64,000 nucleotides of DNA from an uncultured Actinobaculum sp. (GCA_938020505.1 CALIHR010000020.1:30434-94433); one strand, 5' to 3'; shown: positions 1 to 9,588, counted from the first letter of the stretch. Notes: a model not told the origin generated them from the letters alone. Numbers and translations are program-made.

Positions 1-1400
1 TTGCCGGCGCCGAGGCGTTTGGCGTCGACGACGTCGGAGGAGATGGACGCCAGAGCGGCATGCACCTTCTGGAAGGCGTCGTCGAGGGATCCGCGCGCTT
101 TCTTGACCTCTTCGGCCTTCGCCGCCGCGTGGCCGAGCGTCTCCTCGGCCATGCGCGCGAAAGCCACGGCCTCGTTGCGTTTTCCTTCGGAGGCGTTGTG
201 GCGGCCCGAGGCGATCGAGCTGCGGGCGCTGGTGACGAGAGTCGCGATCTGGTCGGGGTATGTTCGCAGCGTCGCGAGCGCGGCCGGCGAGTACGTCAGG
301 GCGAGGTTGTCGATCTCGGCCATGAGGATGTTGCGCTGCCCGTCAAGCTCGTCGGCCCTCGTTTGAAGCTCGGCCAAGTGCTGGTCGACCCGCGCCGAGA
401 GGTTCCTCAGGTTTTGGAAGCCCTGCTCCTGCGCCGTGATCGCCTCGCGGGCCGAAGCGGTCAGCGCGAGTATCCTCTGATTCATCTCCCACTGCTGCTG
501 AGGGGTTTCGGGAATGCCGTCGTCGAGCGCCTGGCGCACAACGAAGGCCTTCTGCAGGGAGTCCTGGGCGAAGGCCAGAGCCTCGGCGAACTGCTTGGTG
601 GCCTCGACGCCGAATTCCGCGCGGGCGAATTCGAGCTCCGCGGCCGCCCCGCGCACGCCGTCGTCGGTTTCGAGGAGCTGGCGGGCGGCGCGCTTCGACA
701 GCGAAGCGAGGTCGTCCGCGTTCTTGGCCTCGAGCTCTTTGCCTTTCTTGCGCCTGCGCCAAACGTAGACGCCGCCGGCGGCGCCGGCTCCGACGGCCGG
801 AACGCCGATGAGGAGCGCCGCGGTGCTCCCCGACAGTCCCGACCCTTTCGATTCGCCGGCCCCCTTGGAATTCGCCTTCTCTTTTTTCGCGGCGTTCTCT
901 TCGAGGTTGGAGGCTACGGACTTCGCTCCGCCCGCCCAGTCGCCGCTGCGCCATTTGTCGTACACGCCCGAGCCGTCAAGGGCATTCCTGAGCTCGGCGA
1001 CGGAATAGCCTGTGCCTCCGGCGAAGAGCGAGAACCTGTTGAGCTCGGTCGCCACGGCGATCACCGAATCCGAGCGGGACAGGCCGGATTTGCGGAAGGC
1101 TTCCTTCGCCCAGGTGTCGTTCGTCTTCGAGCCGAAGTTCTTGACAAAGACGATGTAGACGGACTTGTGGGTCTTGTCCCGGGTCGAGGCGAGCGTGTCG
1201 CGGAGGGCTTTCTCGTCGGATATCACGCCGGCCGTGTCCGTCACCGTCGACTTGAGCTCTTCGGGCTCTTCGGCGAAGGCCGGGGCCGCGAGTGCGGCGG
1301 GAACGGCCACGAGACCGGCGAGGGCTGCCGAAGGCGCGAGGAGTCGTCGCACCGGACCACGGCGATTCGTTTTCTTCACGGTCTGATTCTCACCTGCCAT
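1..1400 (-). CDS. TPM-domain membrane protein, C-terminus off the left edge
   Basis: The frame opens at ATG 1400 (a GTG seven codons later is an alternative) and is still open at base 1, giving at least 466 residues. The N-terminus has a basic stretch (KKTNRRGPVRRLL) followed by an Ala/Val-rich signal peptide ending near AAPAFA. Then comes a TPM/TLP18.3 fold with the typical 'VTDTAGVIS' opening and 'KSVYIVFVKNF' strand, an internal transmembrane helix (about residues 181-199) followed by WRRRKK, and long helices rich in Ala/Glu that look coiled-coil. This is the usual actinobacterial layout of TPM phosphatase-like envelope proteins. The role is unknown; the family is linked to membrane protein quality control in other phyla. 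Confident on family, not on function. Confidence 0.85.
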   Translation of the reverse strand, partial: MAGENQTVKKTNRRGPVRRLLAPSAALAGLVAVPAALAAPAFAEEPEELKSTVTDTAGVISDEKALRDTLASTRDKTHKSVYIVFVKNFGSKTNDTWAKEAFRKSGLSRSDSVIAVATELNRFSLFAGGTGYSVAELRNALDGSGVYDKWRSGDWAGGAKSVASNLEENAAKKEKANSKGAGESKGSGLSGSTAALLIGVPAVGAGAAGGVYVWRRRKKGKELEAKNADDLASLSKRAARQLLETDDGVRGAAAELEFARAEFGVEATKQFAEALAFAQDSLQKAFVVRQALDDGIPETPQQQWEMNQRILALTASAREAITAQEQGFQNLRNLSARVDQHLAELQTRADELDGQRNILMAEIDNLALTYSPAALATLRTYPDQIATLVTSARSSIASGRHNASEGKRNEAVAFARMAEETLGHAAAKAEEVKKARGSLDDAFQKVHAALASISSDVVDAKRLGAG

Positions 1401-1713
1401 GTCTGCGTGGGCAACGTGCGGCCGGGGAACGAATCCCCAGGGACAAAGTTACCAGGTCGCCGATGCCGCGGCTCCGATGCGGCGTGATTTCCGCCCACGG
1501 CAATATGCCTCTTCGTCGGTCGGAAGGGCGGTGCGGGAGCACAGCGAGGGCGACGCGGGAGCCCGGCGGGGCGGTGCGGGAGCACAGCGGGGCGGCGCGA
1601 GGGTGACGTGCGCATCTGGCCGGCCCTCCGGTGTGCGCAGCGGCTAAACTACTGCACAGCGGACGGTACGGCCGCGCCTCATGCGGCCGTTTCTATATGA
1701 AAGTTGGTGTGAC

Positions 1714-2088
1714 GTGCCTACGGGTAGAGTCAAGTTCTTCGACGAGAAGAAGGGATTCGGCTTCATCGCGGGCGACGACGGGACCGAGGTGTTCTTCTCC
1801 GGCTCCGCGCTGCCCGTCGGCTCGCGCGTGAAGGCCGGAACCCGGGTCGAGTTCAGCGTCGCCGACACTCGGCGGGGGCCTCAGGCCCTCACCGTGGCCC
1901 CGAAGGCGAAGGTCGAATCGCTTGCACGCAAGAATCGGCGCAAACCGGAGGAGATGGTGGCGATCATCGAAGATTTGATCAAGATCCTCGACAAGGCCTC
2001 CAATCAGCTTCGCCACGGCAGGTATCCCGACGGCGGGCGCCGCATCGCCTCGGCCCTGCGGAGATTGGCGGATGATTTCGATGCCTAG
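1714..2088 (+). CDS. Cold-shock-domain protein with C-terminal extension
   Basis: The product is 124 residues from GTG 1714; an upstream in-frame ATG at 1681 would add an unlikely N-terminus. Residues 1-65 form a cold-shock domain with RNP1 KKGFGFI and an RNP2-like 'EVFFSGSAL' (usual VFVHFSAI). The rest is a helical extension rich in Arg/Lys, as in the 127-135-residue actinobacterial Csp group. It should bind single-stranded RNA or DNA. No strong Shine-Dalgarno precedes the GTG. The sequence TGGTGTGACGTG spans the start and recurs at the NCS2 permease start at 4283. The downstream gene overlaps its end by 17 bases, suggesting an operon. Confidence 0.9.
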   Translation: MPTGRVKFFDEKKGFGFIAGDDGTEVFFSGSALPVGSRVKAGTRVEFSVADTRRGPQALTVAPKAKVESLARKNRRKPEEMVAIIEDLIKILDKASNQLRHGRYPDGGRRIASALRRLADDFDA

Positions 2089-2863
2089 CGCGATTGTGAA
2101 TCCGACGTCGTCGGCGGGCAAAGAGAAGATCCTGTTCAAGGCGGTCGAGGCTGCCCGGACGGCCTTGGAGGACGTGGCGAACCCCGAGGAGGTCGGGGAG
2201 CACGCGGGCGTCGTCGTCGAAGCGGAGAGGTTGCTCACGCACGCCTTCGCCTGCCTGAAGGCCGGATACAAGGGGTGGTTCTGGACCGTCACGGTCTCGC
2301 GCATTCCCCGTTCGTCGCGGGTCACGGTCAACGAGGTTGCCCTGCGGCCCGGCCCCGATGCGCTGCTCGCCCCCGAATGGGTGCCGTGGTCGGACAGAGT
2401 CGAGCCCTCCGACGTGTCTCCGACGGACCGTCTGCCCTACAACGCCGAGGATTCGCGGCTCGAGCCGGGGTTCGAGCAGACGGGGGAGGACGCCGATCAG
2501 ATCGACCCTTTCGAGATGGGCCTGGGGCGGCCGAGAGCCCTGTCAAGAGAAGGGCGCGACGCCGCATTTACAAGGTGGTACGAGGGGGAGAGCGGCCCTG
2601 ACAACCCCGGAACCCGCCAAGCCCAGGCCAATTGCTCGACGTGTGGCTTCCTCATGCCCATGGGAGGGTCCGCCAGGCTCCTCTTCGGCGTGTGCGCCAA
2701 TGAATGGTCCCCCTTCGACGGCAAGGTCGTGTCTTTCGACCACGGCTGCGGCGCCCACTCGGAGACCGACGTCTCCGCGGAGGATCAGGAGAGGATGTGG
2801 GATCCCGCCGAACCAGTAGTCGACGAGGCAGACATGGAGCTCGCCGCAGGGGTTCGATTCTGA
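2072..2863 (+). CDS. DUF3027-family protein
   Basis: A 263-residue soluble protein whose start overlaps the cold-shock gene (ATG 2072, or ATG 2081). The N-terminal part is helical, followed by 'GWFWTVTVSRIPRSSRVTVNEVALRPG' (read in pieces: GWFWTVTVSRIP and VTVNEVALRPGPDALL), a pattern I know from actinobacterial DUF3027 proteins next to csp genes. The C-terminal third holds a possible zinc site, CSTCGF plus CANEWSPFDG and HGCGAHSE. DUF3027 has no assigned function. The conserved coupling to a cold-shock gene suggests a role in RNA metabolism or growth-phase control, which is inference. Confidence 0.8.
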   Translation: MISMPSAIVNPTSSAGKEKILFKAVEAARTALEDVANPEEVGEHAGVVVEAERLLTHAFACLKAGYKGWFWTVTVSRIPRSSRVTVNEVALRPGPDALLAPEWVPWSDRVEPSDVSPTDRLPYNAEDSRLEPGFEQTGEDADQIDPFEMGLGRPRALSREGRDAAFTRWYEGESGPDNPGTRQAQANCSTCGFLMPMGGSARLLFGVCANEWSPFDGKVVSFDHGCGAHSETDVSAEDQERMWDPAEPVVDEADMELAAGVRF

Positions 2864-2864
2864 C

Positions 2865-4100
2865 GTGCTGGAATTGAGGGGGCGCGCCCGTCCGTACGAG
2901 TGGGGGTCGACGTCGGCCATTCCCGGCCTGCTGGGAAAGCCGCCCGCCGAGGGGCCCGTGGCCGAAGTGTGGCTCGGTGCCCACCCGGACGGCCCAGCCT
3001 CCGTCGGGGTCGGAACGTCGATCGTCGACGATTCGCAGCTCTACCCTTCGCGGGTGCCGCCGGGGCCGCCCTCGCAGACGCTGGCCGAATGGATTGCCCA
3101 GGACCCTCAGGCCGCGCTGGGCGAGTCTGTCGTCGAAAGGCACGGGACGTCCCTGCCCTACCTCCTCAAGGTCATCGCTCCGGCCGAGCCGCTGTCGCTT
3201 CAGGTCCATCCGTCGATCGAGCGGGCGGAAGAGGGCTTCGCGGCCGAAGAGGCGGCGGGCGTGCCCAGGTCCGCGCCGAACCGGAACTACAAGGACCGCA
3301 ACCACAAGCCCGAGCTTGCCTACGCGCTCACGACCTTCGAGGCGCTCGCGGGATTTCGCGCCCGGCGCCGCATCGGCGAGGTCCTCAAGGGCCTGGACGC
3401 GCCCTTGGCCCAGCGCCTGCGGGCGGTCCTCGGCATGGGCGGAGTGCGCGGGGCCTTCGAATACCTTCTGCGCGAGCAGACCCGGCCCTCGCCCGAGGAG
3501 GTCGCCGACGTGGCGGAAGCCTGCGCGGCAAGGCCCGCCGCCGATTCGCCGTCGGCCCGCGCCGACCGCGTCGCCGCCATGCTCTCCGAACGCTATCCGG
3601 GCGACCCCGGAGTGGTGGCCTCGCTCCTTATGAACCCCGTGACCCTCAACCCCGGCGAGGCGCTCTTCCTCTCCGCCGGCACTGTCCACGCCTACCTCAA
3701 CGGCGTGGCGGTCGAGATCATGGCCGCCTCGGACAACGTGCTGAGGGCCGGGCTCACCCACAAGCACGTCGACGTGCCCGAGCTGCTCGCGGTGCTCAAC
3801 TCTTCCGCCTCGCCGCCCACGCGGATCGCGCCCGAACGCGTCAACGCCGCCGTTTCCACCTTCTACGCCCCGGTCGACGATTTCGAGCTTTCGGAGATCC
3901 GGCTGAGGGACGCCAACACGCGCGTGCGCGTGCGCGGGATCGGCCCCCGCACGGTTCTGTGCCTCCAGGGCGCCGCGCAGCTGGAGGCGGGGGGCCGCGT
4001 CCGGAGCGTCATCGCGGGCCAGGCCGTCTTCGTCCCTGCCAGCGACGGACGGCTGACCATGCGCGGAATCGGGCATCTTGTGCAGGCGGCCGTGCCCTGA
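2865..4100 (+). CDS. manA: Mannose-6-phosphate isomerase, class I
   Basis: A 411-residue cupin isomerase starting at GTG 2865, one base after the previous stop. It interconverts mannose-6-phosphate and fructose-6-phosphate for mannosylation and mannose use. Visible family features are the N-terminal 'RPYEWGSTSAIP', 'EVWLGAHPDG', 'YLLKVIAPAEPLSLQVHPS' (the first zinc ligands, QVH), 'NYKDRNHKPELAYALT' and 'LNPGEALFLSAGTVHAYL' followed by 'AASDNVLRAGLTHKHVDV'. These carry the His/Glu zinc ligands and the catalytic Arg region. Length is normal. It is probably cotranscribed with the two genes before it. Confidence 0.95.
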   Translation: MLELRGRARPYEWGSTSAIPGLLGKPPAEGPVAEVWLGAHPDGPASVGVGTSIVDDSQLYPSRVPPGPPSQTLAEWIAQDPQAALGESVVERHGTSLPYLLKVIAPAEPLSLQVHPSIERAEEGFAAEEAAGVPRSAPNRNYKDRNHKPELAYALTTFEALAGFRARRRIGEVLKGLDAPLAQRLRAVLGMGGVRGAFEYLLREQTRPSPEEVADVAEACAARPAADSPSARADRVAAMLSERYPGDPGVVASLLMNPVTLNPGEALFLSAGTVHAYLNGVAVEIMAASDNVLRAGLTHKHVDVPELLAVLNSSASPPTRIAPERVNAAVSTFYAPVDDFELSEIRLRDANTRVRVRGIGPRTVLCLQGAAQLEAGGRVRSVIAGQAVFVPASDGRLTMRGIGHLVQAAVP

Positions 4101-4282
4101 GCCGCGGCGCCGGCAGCGCCTTCCGTTCGCGATCCGCGCGCCGTGCGTGCACCGCTCCTGACCGCGCCGTTCGCGGTCCGCGCTTGCTCATTCGCGATCC
4201 GCCTCGCGCGGCCTGCACGATTTCGTCTCGCCATTCGGTCGGAATCGCTCCGCGAGAGTTTGATATGCGAGACTGGTGTGAC

Positions 4283-5764
4283 GTGAGTGTTTCTCAAACG
4301 ACGTCGGACTCCGCCTCCGGGCCCCGGCGGGACGTCCTCGACCGTTATTTTCATCTCAATGAACGCGGAACTTCGGTGTGGCGCGAGGTGCGCGGCGGCG
4401 TCGTCACGTTCTTCGCGATGGCCTATATTCTGGTCCTCAACCCCATCATCCTTTCGGGCACGGACTCAGCCGGAAAGTACCTCGGCGGAGGGTCGAAGCC
4501 TGACGCGGCCGCGATCGTCGCCGGAACCGCCCTGGTCGCCGGACTCATGACGATCCTCATGGGCACGGTCTCAAATTTCCCGCTCGCTCTGGCGGCGGGG
4601 CTCGGGCTCAATTCGATGGTCGCGGGGACGATCGTCAAGATCCCGGGGATGACCTGGGCCGACGGCATGGGGATCGTCGTCATCGAGGGAGTCGTGATCG
4701 TCTTCTTAGTGCTGACGGGCTTGCGCGAAGCGATCTTCCGCGCTGTGCCCAAATATCTGCGCACCGCGATCTCCGTGGGGATCGGGCTGTTCGTCACCTT
4801 CGTCGGCCTCGTGAACGCCGGCATCGTCCACAAAGGCGGGGAAGGCGAGACGGCGCTGACCTTCGGCGTCAACGGCTCGGTCTCGACGTGGCCGCTCGCC
4901 GTCTTCACGCTCGGGCTCGCTTTGACCGTCGTCCTCATGGTTCGCCATGTCAATGGCGCGATCCTCATCGGAATCGTTTCGACCACAGTTTTGGCGGTCA
5001 TAGTCGAAGCGGTCAGGCACGTCGGGCCCCACGGCGGCGACAACCCGGGCGGCTGGGGGCTGACGGTTCCGTCGCTCAAGGGAAGCCCGGTCCGAACGCC
5101 AGACTTCTCGACCCTGGGCGAATTTTCCATCGCGGGGCCGTTTGCGAAGATCGGCGTGGTCGCCGTCGTGGTTCTGGCCTTCTCCGTCATGCTCGCGGAC
5201 TTCTTCGACACGATGGGAACGATGGTCGCCGTCGGCGCGGAAGGCGATTTGCTCGACGACGCCGGCAACCCGCCGAACACGCAGAGGATTCTGCTCGTCG
5301 ACTCCCTCGCGGCGATCGCGGGCGGCGCCGGCGGAGTTTCCTCGAACACCTCCTACATCGAGTCGTCCACCGGCGTCGCCGACGGCGCGCGGACCGGCCT
5401 TGCGTCCGTCGTCACGGGCGTCGCCTTCTTGCTGTCGACGTTCTTCGCCCCGCTCGCGGCGCTCGTGCCCAACGAGGCCGCGGCGCCGGCGCTTGTGGCC
5501 GTCGGCTTCCTCATGATGCAGCAGGTGGCGAAGATCGACTGGACCGACTTGGGGATTGCCATTCCGGCCTTCCTGACGATCGTCTTCATGCCTTTCGGCT
5601 ACTCGATCACGGTGGGCATCGGCGTCGGCTTCATCTGCCATTGCATGGTTGAGGCGGCGCGCGGCAGGGCGCACAAGGTCCACCCCCTCATGTGGCTCGT
5701 CAGCGCGCTGTTCGTGGTCTACTTCCTGCTCGACCCGATCCAGAGGCTGCTCGGCCTCATCTGA
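4283..5764 (+). CDS. NCS2-family purine permease (AzgA type)
   Basis: A 493-residue membrane protein; ATG 4265 is an in-frame alternative start six codons upstream. It should import adenine, guanine or hypoxanthine with protons. The AzgA signatures are clear: 'GGVVTFFAMAYILVLNP', 'AAGLGLNSMV', 'ADFFDTMGTMVAVG' and 'SSNTSYIESSTGVADGART'. About 12-14 hydrophobic segments are present, and the family's intracellular substrate loop is intact. It is separated from manA by about 180 bases that contain three copies of a TTCGCGRTCCGC-like sequence, so it probably has its own promoter; GATATG at 4263 could serve as a -10. There is no classical Shine-Dalgarno before either start. Confidence 0.92.
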   Translation: MSVSQTTSDSASGPRRDVLDRYFHLNERGTSVWREVRGGVVTFFAMAYILVLNPIILSGTDSAGKYLGGGSKPDAAAIVAGTALVAGLMTILMGTVSNFPLALAAGLGLNSMVAGTIVKIPGMTWADGMGIVVIEGVVIVFLVLTGLREAIFRAVPKYLRTAISVGIGLFVTFVGLVNAGIVHKGGEGETALTFGVNGSVSTWPLAVFTLGLALTVVLMVRHVNGAILIGIVSTTVLAVIVEAVRHVGPHGGDNPGGWGLTVPSLKGSPVRTPDFSTLGEFSIAGPFAKIGVVAVVVLAFSVMLADFFDTMGTMVAVGAEGDLLDDAGNPPNTQRILLVDSLAAIAGGAGGVSSNTSYIESSTGVADGARTGLASVVTGVAFLLSTFFAPLAALVPNEAAAPALVAVGFLMMQQVAKIDWTDLGIAIPAFLTIVFMPFGYSITVGIGVGFICHCMVEAARGRAHKVHPLMWLVSALFVVYFLLDPIQRLLGLI

Positions 5765-6152
5765 CGCGGCAGCCTTCGGGCTGGTGTGCGTCTTCGCCCT
5801 CGGCGCAAGCCGCATGGAGCGCGGGGCCATTGCCGCGCAAGGCGCCAGGCGCGGAGGGGACCGCCGCCCTGCTCGTCGTCGAAGGTCGGCACGGCGAAGC
5901 GGGGTTCGCCGTCGATCCTATCGCGTTCGGTGAGCCGTTCGACGGGATGTGCATTTGGTGAAACCCGCTTTATGCGGGATGCGCGTCCGATCGCGGGGAC
6001 GCCGAGGCGCCACGCCTCACAGCGGGCGCCATTGCCCGTTGCGCGGTGGAAATGGCGTGGGATCGACGATCGCGCTCCCGCGCTGGCGTAAAGTAGAAGC
6101 CTCACATTGAAAGCGAACGGAGCCGTCCGCGACGAAGAAAAAGGAGGGGTCA
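5765..6152. other. Intergenic region, no gene seen
   Basis: 388 bases between the purine permease and the MFS gene. Short open frames exist on both strands but none has actinobacterial codon use or a recognisable product. GTAAAGT at 6088 could be part of the promoter for the MFS gene. No structured RNA is recognised. Confidence 0.5.
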
Positions 6153-7529
6153 ATGGAGCGCACGTTCGCCAGCCTCAAGCACAGAAACTACAGAATCTGG
6201 TTCCTTGCCTCCCTTATCGGCAACATCGGCACATGGATGCAGTTCATCGCGCAAGATTGGATCGTCCTCGCCGAGCTCACGAAGGACAACGCCTTCGCAG
6301 TCGGCCTGGTCTCGGCGCTTCAGCTCACGCCCACAATGCTTTTCCTTCCGTTCACGGGGCTGCTCGTCGACCGGTTCGACAGGCGCAAGATCCTCCTGAT
6401 GACCCAGGGCGCGCTCGCGCTGCTCGCCGCCGGGCTCGGAGCCCTTGTGCTCACGGGCGAGGTGCAGGTTTGGCACGTCGCCGTTTTCGCTTTCGCGAGC
6501 GGGACGGCGGCGTCGATCGACATGCCCTCGCGGGCTGTGTTCGTCTCCGAGCTGGTTCCCGCCGAAGACCTGCCGAACGCCGTCGGCCTCAACTCGACGA
6601 GCTTCAACTTGGGGCGGCTTGTAGGCCCCGGCGCCTCGGGGCTTCTCATCGCCGCGGTCGGCTCCGGCTGGGTGTTCCTCGTCAACGCCGTGACCTTCGG
6701 CTTCACGATCGCCGCGGTTCTGGCGGTGCGCCCCAGCGAGTACTTCACGGAGCCGGCCCGCCAGTCCGATCCCGCCCGCGAAGCCGGTTCCGCGGCCTCC
6801 CGCCGCGGCCGTTTCCGCGAGGGGCTCCGCTACATTCGCCAGCGCCCGGACCTCGCCGTCGTCTTTGTCGTCGCAGGCACCGTTTCATGCCTGTGCATGA
6901 ACTATCAGCTGACAAGCGCGGCCATGGCCAGAACGGTCTTCGGCCTGGAAGCGGGGGAGTACGGAATTCTCGGCTCGCTGCTCGGCGCAGGCTCGCTCGC
7001 AGGCGCGCTTCTGGCCGCCCGCCGCTCTAGAGCCCCGCGCGTGCGCACGGTTGTCGTCGCGTCAGCGCTGTGCGGCGTCACGGCGCTGGTCAACGCGGTC
7101 ATGCCCACGTACCCCTCGTATGCCGCCTCGCTCGTGTTCGTCGGCTTCACCGCGCTTCTCCTTTTTACGAGCGCCAACACCGCCGTCCAGGTTTCCACGG
7201 CCCCAGAGATCCGCGGCCGCGTCATGTCGCTCTACCAGACGGTCATGATCGGCACCGCGCCGATCGGCTTGTTCATCGCCGGTTGGGTATGCGAGAACGT
7301 CAGCCCGCGCTGGGGCGTGGGAATCGGCGCCGTCGCCGCCTTCGCCGTGGTCCTCGCAGCCTTCGTGTGGGGCAGGCGCCACTGGGGAGTGGAGGTCCGC
7401 TACTCATTCACGCCGCGCCCGCACGTTGAGATCATCGGCCCCGTCGAGCGGGAGCGGCTCAGGGAGCAGGAGCTTGCGCGCGAGGTGGCCTCCGCGCAAG
7501 GCCGCCACACGCCCGGGATTGTTCCGTAA
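6153..7529 (+). CDS. MFS transporter, EntS/MFS_3 type
   Basis: A 458-residue major facilitator with a strong ribosome site (AAGGAGG, 7 bases before ATG 6153). It begins 'FASLKHRNYRIWFLASLIGNIGTWMQFIAQDWIV', typical of the EntS-like exporter branch. Motif A is 'GLLVDRFDRRKILL' after TM2, and 'GPGASGLLIAAVG' falls in TM5. Twelve hydrophobic segments are visible with a central loop around residues 210-230 rich in Ser/Arg. Members export siderophores or drugs. The substrate cannot be deduced; the DtxR gene nearby makes iron-linked export possible but that is only context. Confidence 0.88.
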   Translation: MERTFASLKHRNYRIWFLASLIGNIGTWMQFIAQDWIVLAELTKDNAFAVGLVSALQLTPTMLFLPFTGLLVDRFDRRKILLMTQGALALLAAGLGALVLTGEVQVWHVAVFAFASGTAASIDMPSRAVFVSELVPAEDLPNAVGLNSTSFNLGRLVGPGASGLLIAAVGSGWVFLVNAVTFGFTIAAVLAVRPSEYFTEPARQSDPAREAGSAASRRGRFREGLRYIRQRPDLAVVFVVAGTVSCLCMNYQLTSAAMARTVFGLEAGEYGILGSLLGAGSLAGALLAARRSRAPRVRTVVVASALCGVTALVNAVMPTYPSYAASLVFVGFTALLLFTSANTAVQVSTAPEIRGRVMSLYQTVMIGTAPIGLFIAGWVCENVSPRWGVGIGAVAAFAVVLAAFVWGRRHWGVEVRYSFTPRPHVEIIGPVERERLREQELAREVASAQGRHTPGIVP

Positions 7530-7588
7530 AGCCTCCGAGGCCGGCCCGCAGGCGGTTCGCGTCCGCTCGGCGACGTCTCGCAAACCGC

Positions 7589-8749
7589 TCACATGCGCTC
7601 GGCTACGTAGTCGATGCAGGCGGTGAGCGCTTCGACGTCGTCGGCCTCTACGTTGGGGAAAGTCGCCACGCGCAGCTGATTGCGCCCGAGCGAGCGATAC
7701 GGGTCGACGTCGAGGATCCCGTTCGCGCGGAGGGCCCGGCGCAGGCCGTCGGCGGGAATCGCCTCGTCGATGTCGATTGCGGCGACCACGGGGGAGCGCC
7801 ACTGCGGCGCGACGAAGGGCGCGGCGAAGTCGGAGCGCTCCGCCCACTCGTAGAGGATTCCCGACGATCGGCGGCAGCGGGCGTCCATCGCCGCGAGGCC
7901 GCCGCTTTCGAGCATCCAGTCGGCCTGTGAGGCGACGATTGCGAGGTTGACGATCGAAGGCGTGTTGAGAGTCTGGTCGGCGCGCGAGTTCGCAGCCGCG
8001 AGATGGAGGTTGAGAATGTCGGGGACGTACCGTTCGCCGGCCAGTTCCTCGAATCGCGCGAGCGCGGCGGGGGAGGCGAGGGCCAGCCACAGCCCGCCTT
8101 CGGCCCCGAAACATTTCTGGGGTGAGAAGTAGTAAAGGTCGGTTTCGCCGACGTCGACGGCGACGCCTCCCGCGCTCGACGTCGCATCGACGAGGGTCAG
8201 TGCCTGGCCGCGGCCGAACCGGCGAACGGGGCTCATCGCGCCGGTCGAGGTCTCGTTGTGCGCGTACATGTACGCATCGACGGGTTCCTGCTCCCCCGCG
8301 CCCTCGTCTGTTGCGCCCGCTTCAGCGCCTTCGCCTCTTCCGCGCCCTGCGCCGTCGTCGCACAGCGCGACCCCGCCCGCGGCCGCTTCGACCGTTGCGC
8401 AGCAGGCCCACGGGGCGTGCGCGACCGCTGCGGCGGCCTTTCTTGTGAATTCGCCGAAGACGGCGGCCTGGGCTCGGCGTCGCACCCCGGTGAAGGCGAT
8501 CGCGTCCCATACGAGGGAGGCGCCGCCGTTGCCCAGGATGACTTCGTAGCCGGCGGGGGCGTCGAAGAGCTCTGCAAGGCCTTCGCGGATGCGGCGGACC
8601 AGGGCTCTGACCGGCGCCTGCCGGTGCGACGTCCCGATGAGGCCCTCGGCGCCGCCGAGGGAAGCGGGCAGTCCGGTTCTAGGGCGTGAAGGGCCCGAGC
8701 CGAATCTGCCTTCGCGGGGGAGCAAGTCTGACGGGATCTCGATATTCAT
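7589..8749 (-). CDS. serC: Phosphoserine aminotransferase (mycobacterial-type SerC)
   Basis: A 386-residue PLP enzyme converting 3-phosphohydroxypyruvate to phosphoserine in serine synthesis. The start 'MNIEIPSDLLPREGRFGSGPS' and the lysine in 'YFSPQKCFGAEGG' (Lys212, Schiff base) identify the actinobacterial SerC branch. 'AHNETSTGAMSP' and 'VDATSSAGG' are the expected cofactor-contact loops. Residues about 131-157 are a Gly/Ala/Glu low-complexity insertion (GAGRGRGEGAEAG...) that SerC proteins normally lack; it lies on a loop between conserved strands, so activity is probably kept. It converges on the MFS gene and is divergent from dtxR. Confidence 0.92.
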   Translation of the reverse strand: MNIEIPSDLLPREGRFGSGPSRPRTGLPASLGGAEGLIGTSHRQAPVRALVRRIREGLAELFDAPAGYEVILGNGGASLVWDAIAFTGVRRRAQAAVFGEFTRKAAAAVAHAPWACCATVEAAAGGVALCDDGAGRGRGEGAEAGATDEGAGEQEPVDAYMYAHNETSTGAMSPVRRFGRGQALTLVDATSSAGGVAVDVGETDLYYFSPQKCFGAEGGLWLALASPAALARFEELAGERYVPDILNLHLAAANSRADQTLNTPSIVNLAIVASQADWMLESGGLAAMDARCRRSSGILYEWAERSDFAAPFVAPQWRSPVVAAIDIDEAIPADGLRRALRANGILDVDPYRSLGRNQLRVATFPNVEADDVEALTACIDYVAERM

Positions 8750-8865
8750 AAGCCAATAGTGCCTTTATTCCGGGCGATATTGCAGCTCGGTTCCACTATT
8801 CTGGATGCAGACGCCAAATCGTATGTGGACGCCAGGCGAATCCCGCAGGCCAAGCGAGGAGAATC

Positions 8866-9588
8866 ATGAGTCACCTAGTCGACACGGCTGAGATGTACCT
8901 CAAGGCCGTGTACGAACTCGAAGAAGAAGGAATTCCGCCGCTGCGCGCCCGCCTTGTCGAACGCCTCGAGCAGTCGAAGCCGACGGTCTCCGAAACTGTC
9001 GCCCGCCTCGAACGCGACGGTCTCATGCACGTCAAGAACAACCGCGTCGTCGCTCTGACGGAAGAGGGCCAGCGGCAGGCCACCAGGGTCATGCGCAAAC
9101 ATCGGCTGGCGGAGCGCCTGCTCCTCGACGTCCTCGGCATGCCCTGGTCCGACGTCCACGAGGAGGCGTGCCGGTGGGAGCACGTCATGTCCGACGCCGT
9201 TGAGGAGCGCCTCGAAACGCTCCTCGAGCACACCGACGTCGATCCCTACGGAAATCCGATCCCGGGAATCGAAGGCGTGGCCAGCAGCGCCGTGCAGAGC
9301 GATCTTCGCTCGGTGAAGGACCGCGTCGCCCGAGGCGACCTCGGGGAGGCCGTCATCGTCAGGATCGCCGAGGGCGTGCAGACCGACCCGAGCTTCCTCG
9401 GCCGGCTGTCGGCCGCCGGCGTCGTCCCCGGAGCCCGGGTGAGGATCGAGGACGACGGCGGACGCGTCACGATCGCGGCCTCCGGCGGGGAAGGGCGGTC
9501 CGGCGAAGGGGCGCCGGGCAAAGGCGCGCATCGCGGCCGCGAGGTCGAGCTCTCCGACTGGCAGCAGGCCCATCTGTTCGCGAGATAG
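8866..9588 (+). CDS. ideR: DtxR/IdeR-family metal-dependent repressor
   Basis: A 240-residue regulator with GAGGAGAA before ATG 8866. The winged helix is 'LVDTAEMYLKAVYELEEEG' to 'VSETVARLERDGLMHV'. Every DtxR metal ligand is in the canonical position: Met10, Cys102, Glu105, His106 for the primary site and His79, Glu83, His98 for the ancillary site. An FeoA/SH3-like C-terminal domain follows (VPGARVRIEDDGG). It should bind Fe(II) and repress iron-uptake genes. It is longer than DtxR because of a Gly-rich insert near residue 205 (GGEGRSGEGAPGKG). TATTCT at 8798 is a plausible -10. The intergenic region is shared with divergent serC. Confidence 0.93.
   Translation: MSHLVDTAEMYLKAVYELEEEGIPPLRARLVERLEQSKPTVSETVARLERDGLMHVKNNRVVALTEEGQRQATRVMRKHRLAERLLLDVLGMPWSDVHEEACRWEHVMSDAVEERLETLLEHTDVDPYGNPIPGIEGVASSAVQSDLRSVKDRVARGDLGEAVIVRIAEGVQTDPSFLGRLSAAGVVPGARVRIEDDGGRVTIAASGGEGRSGEGAPGKGAHRGREVELSDWQQAHLFAR

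Noticed and set aside
2900..4264. A long N-terminal extension of the NCS2 permease frame
   Set aside because: It overlaps manA in another frame and is Arg/Gly/Pro-rich; real homology begins at about 4283.
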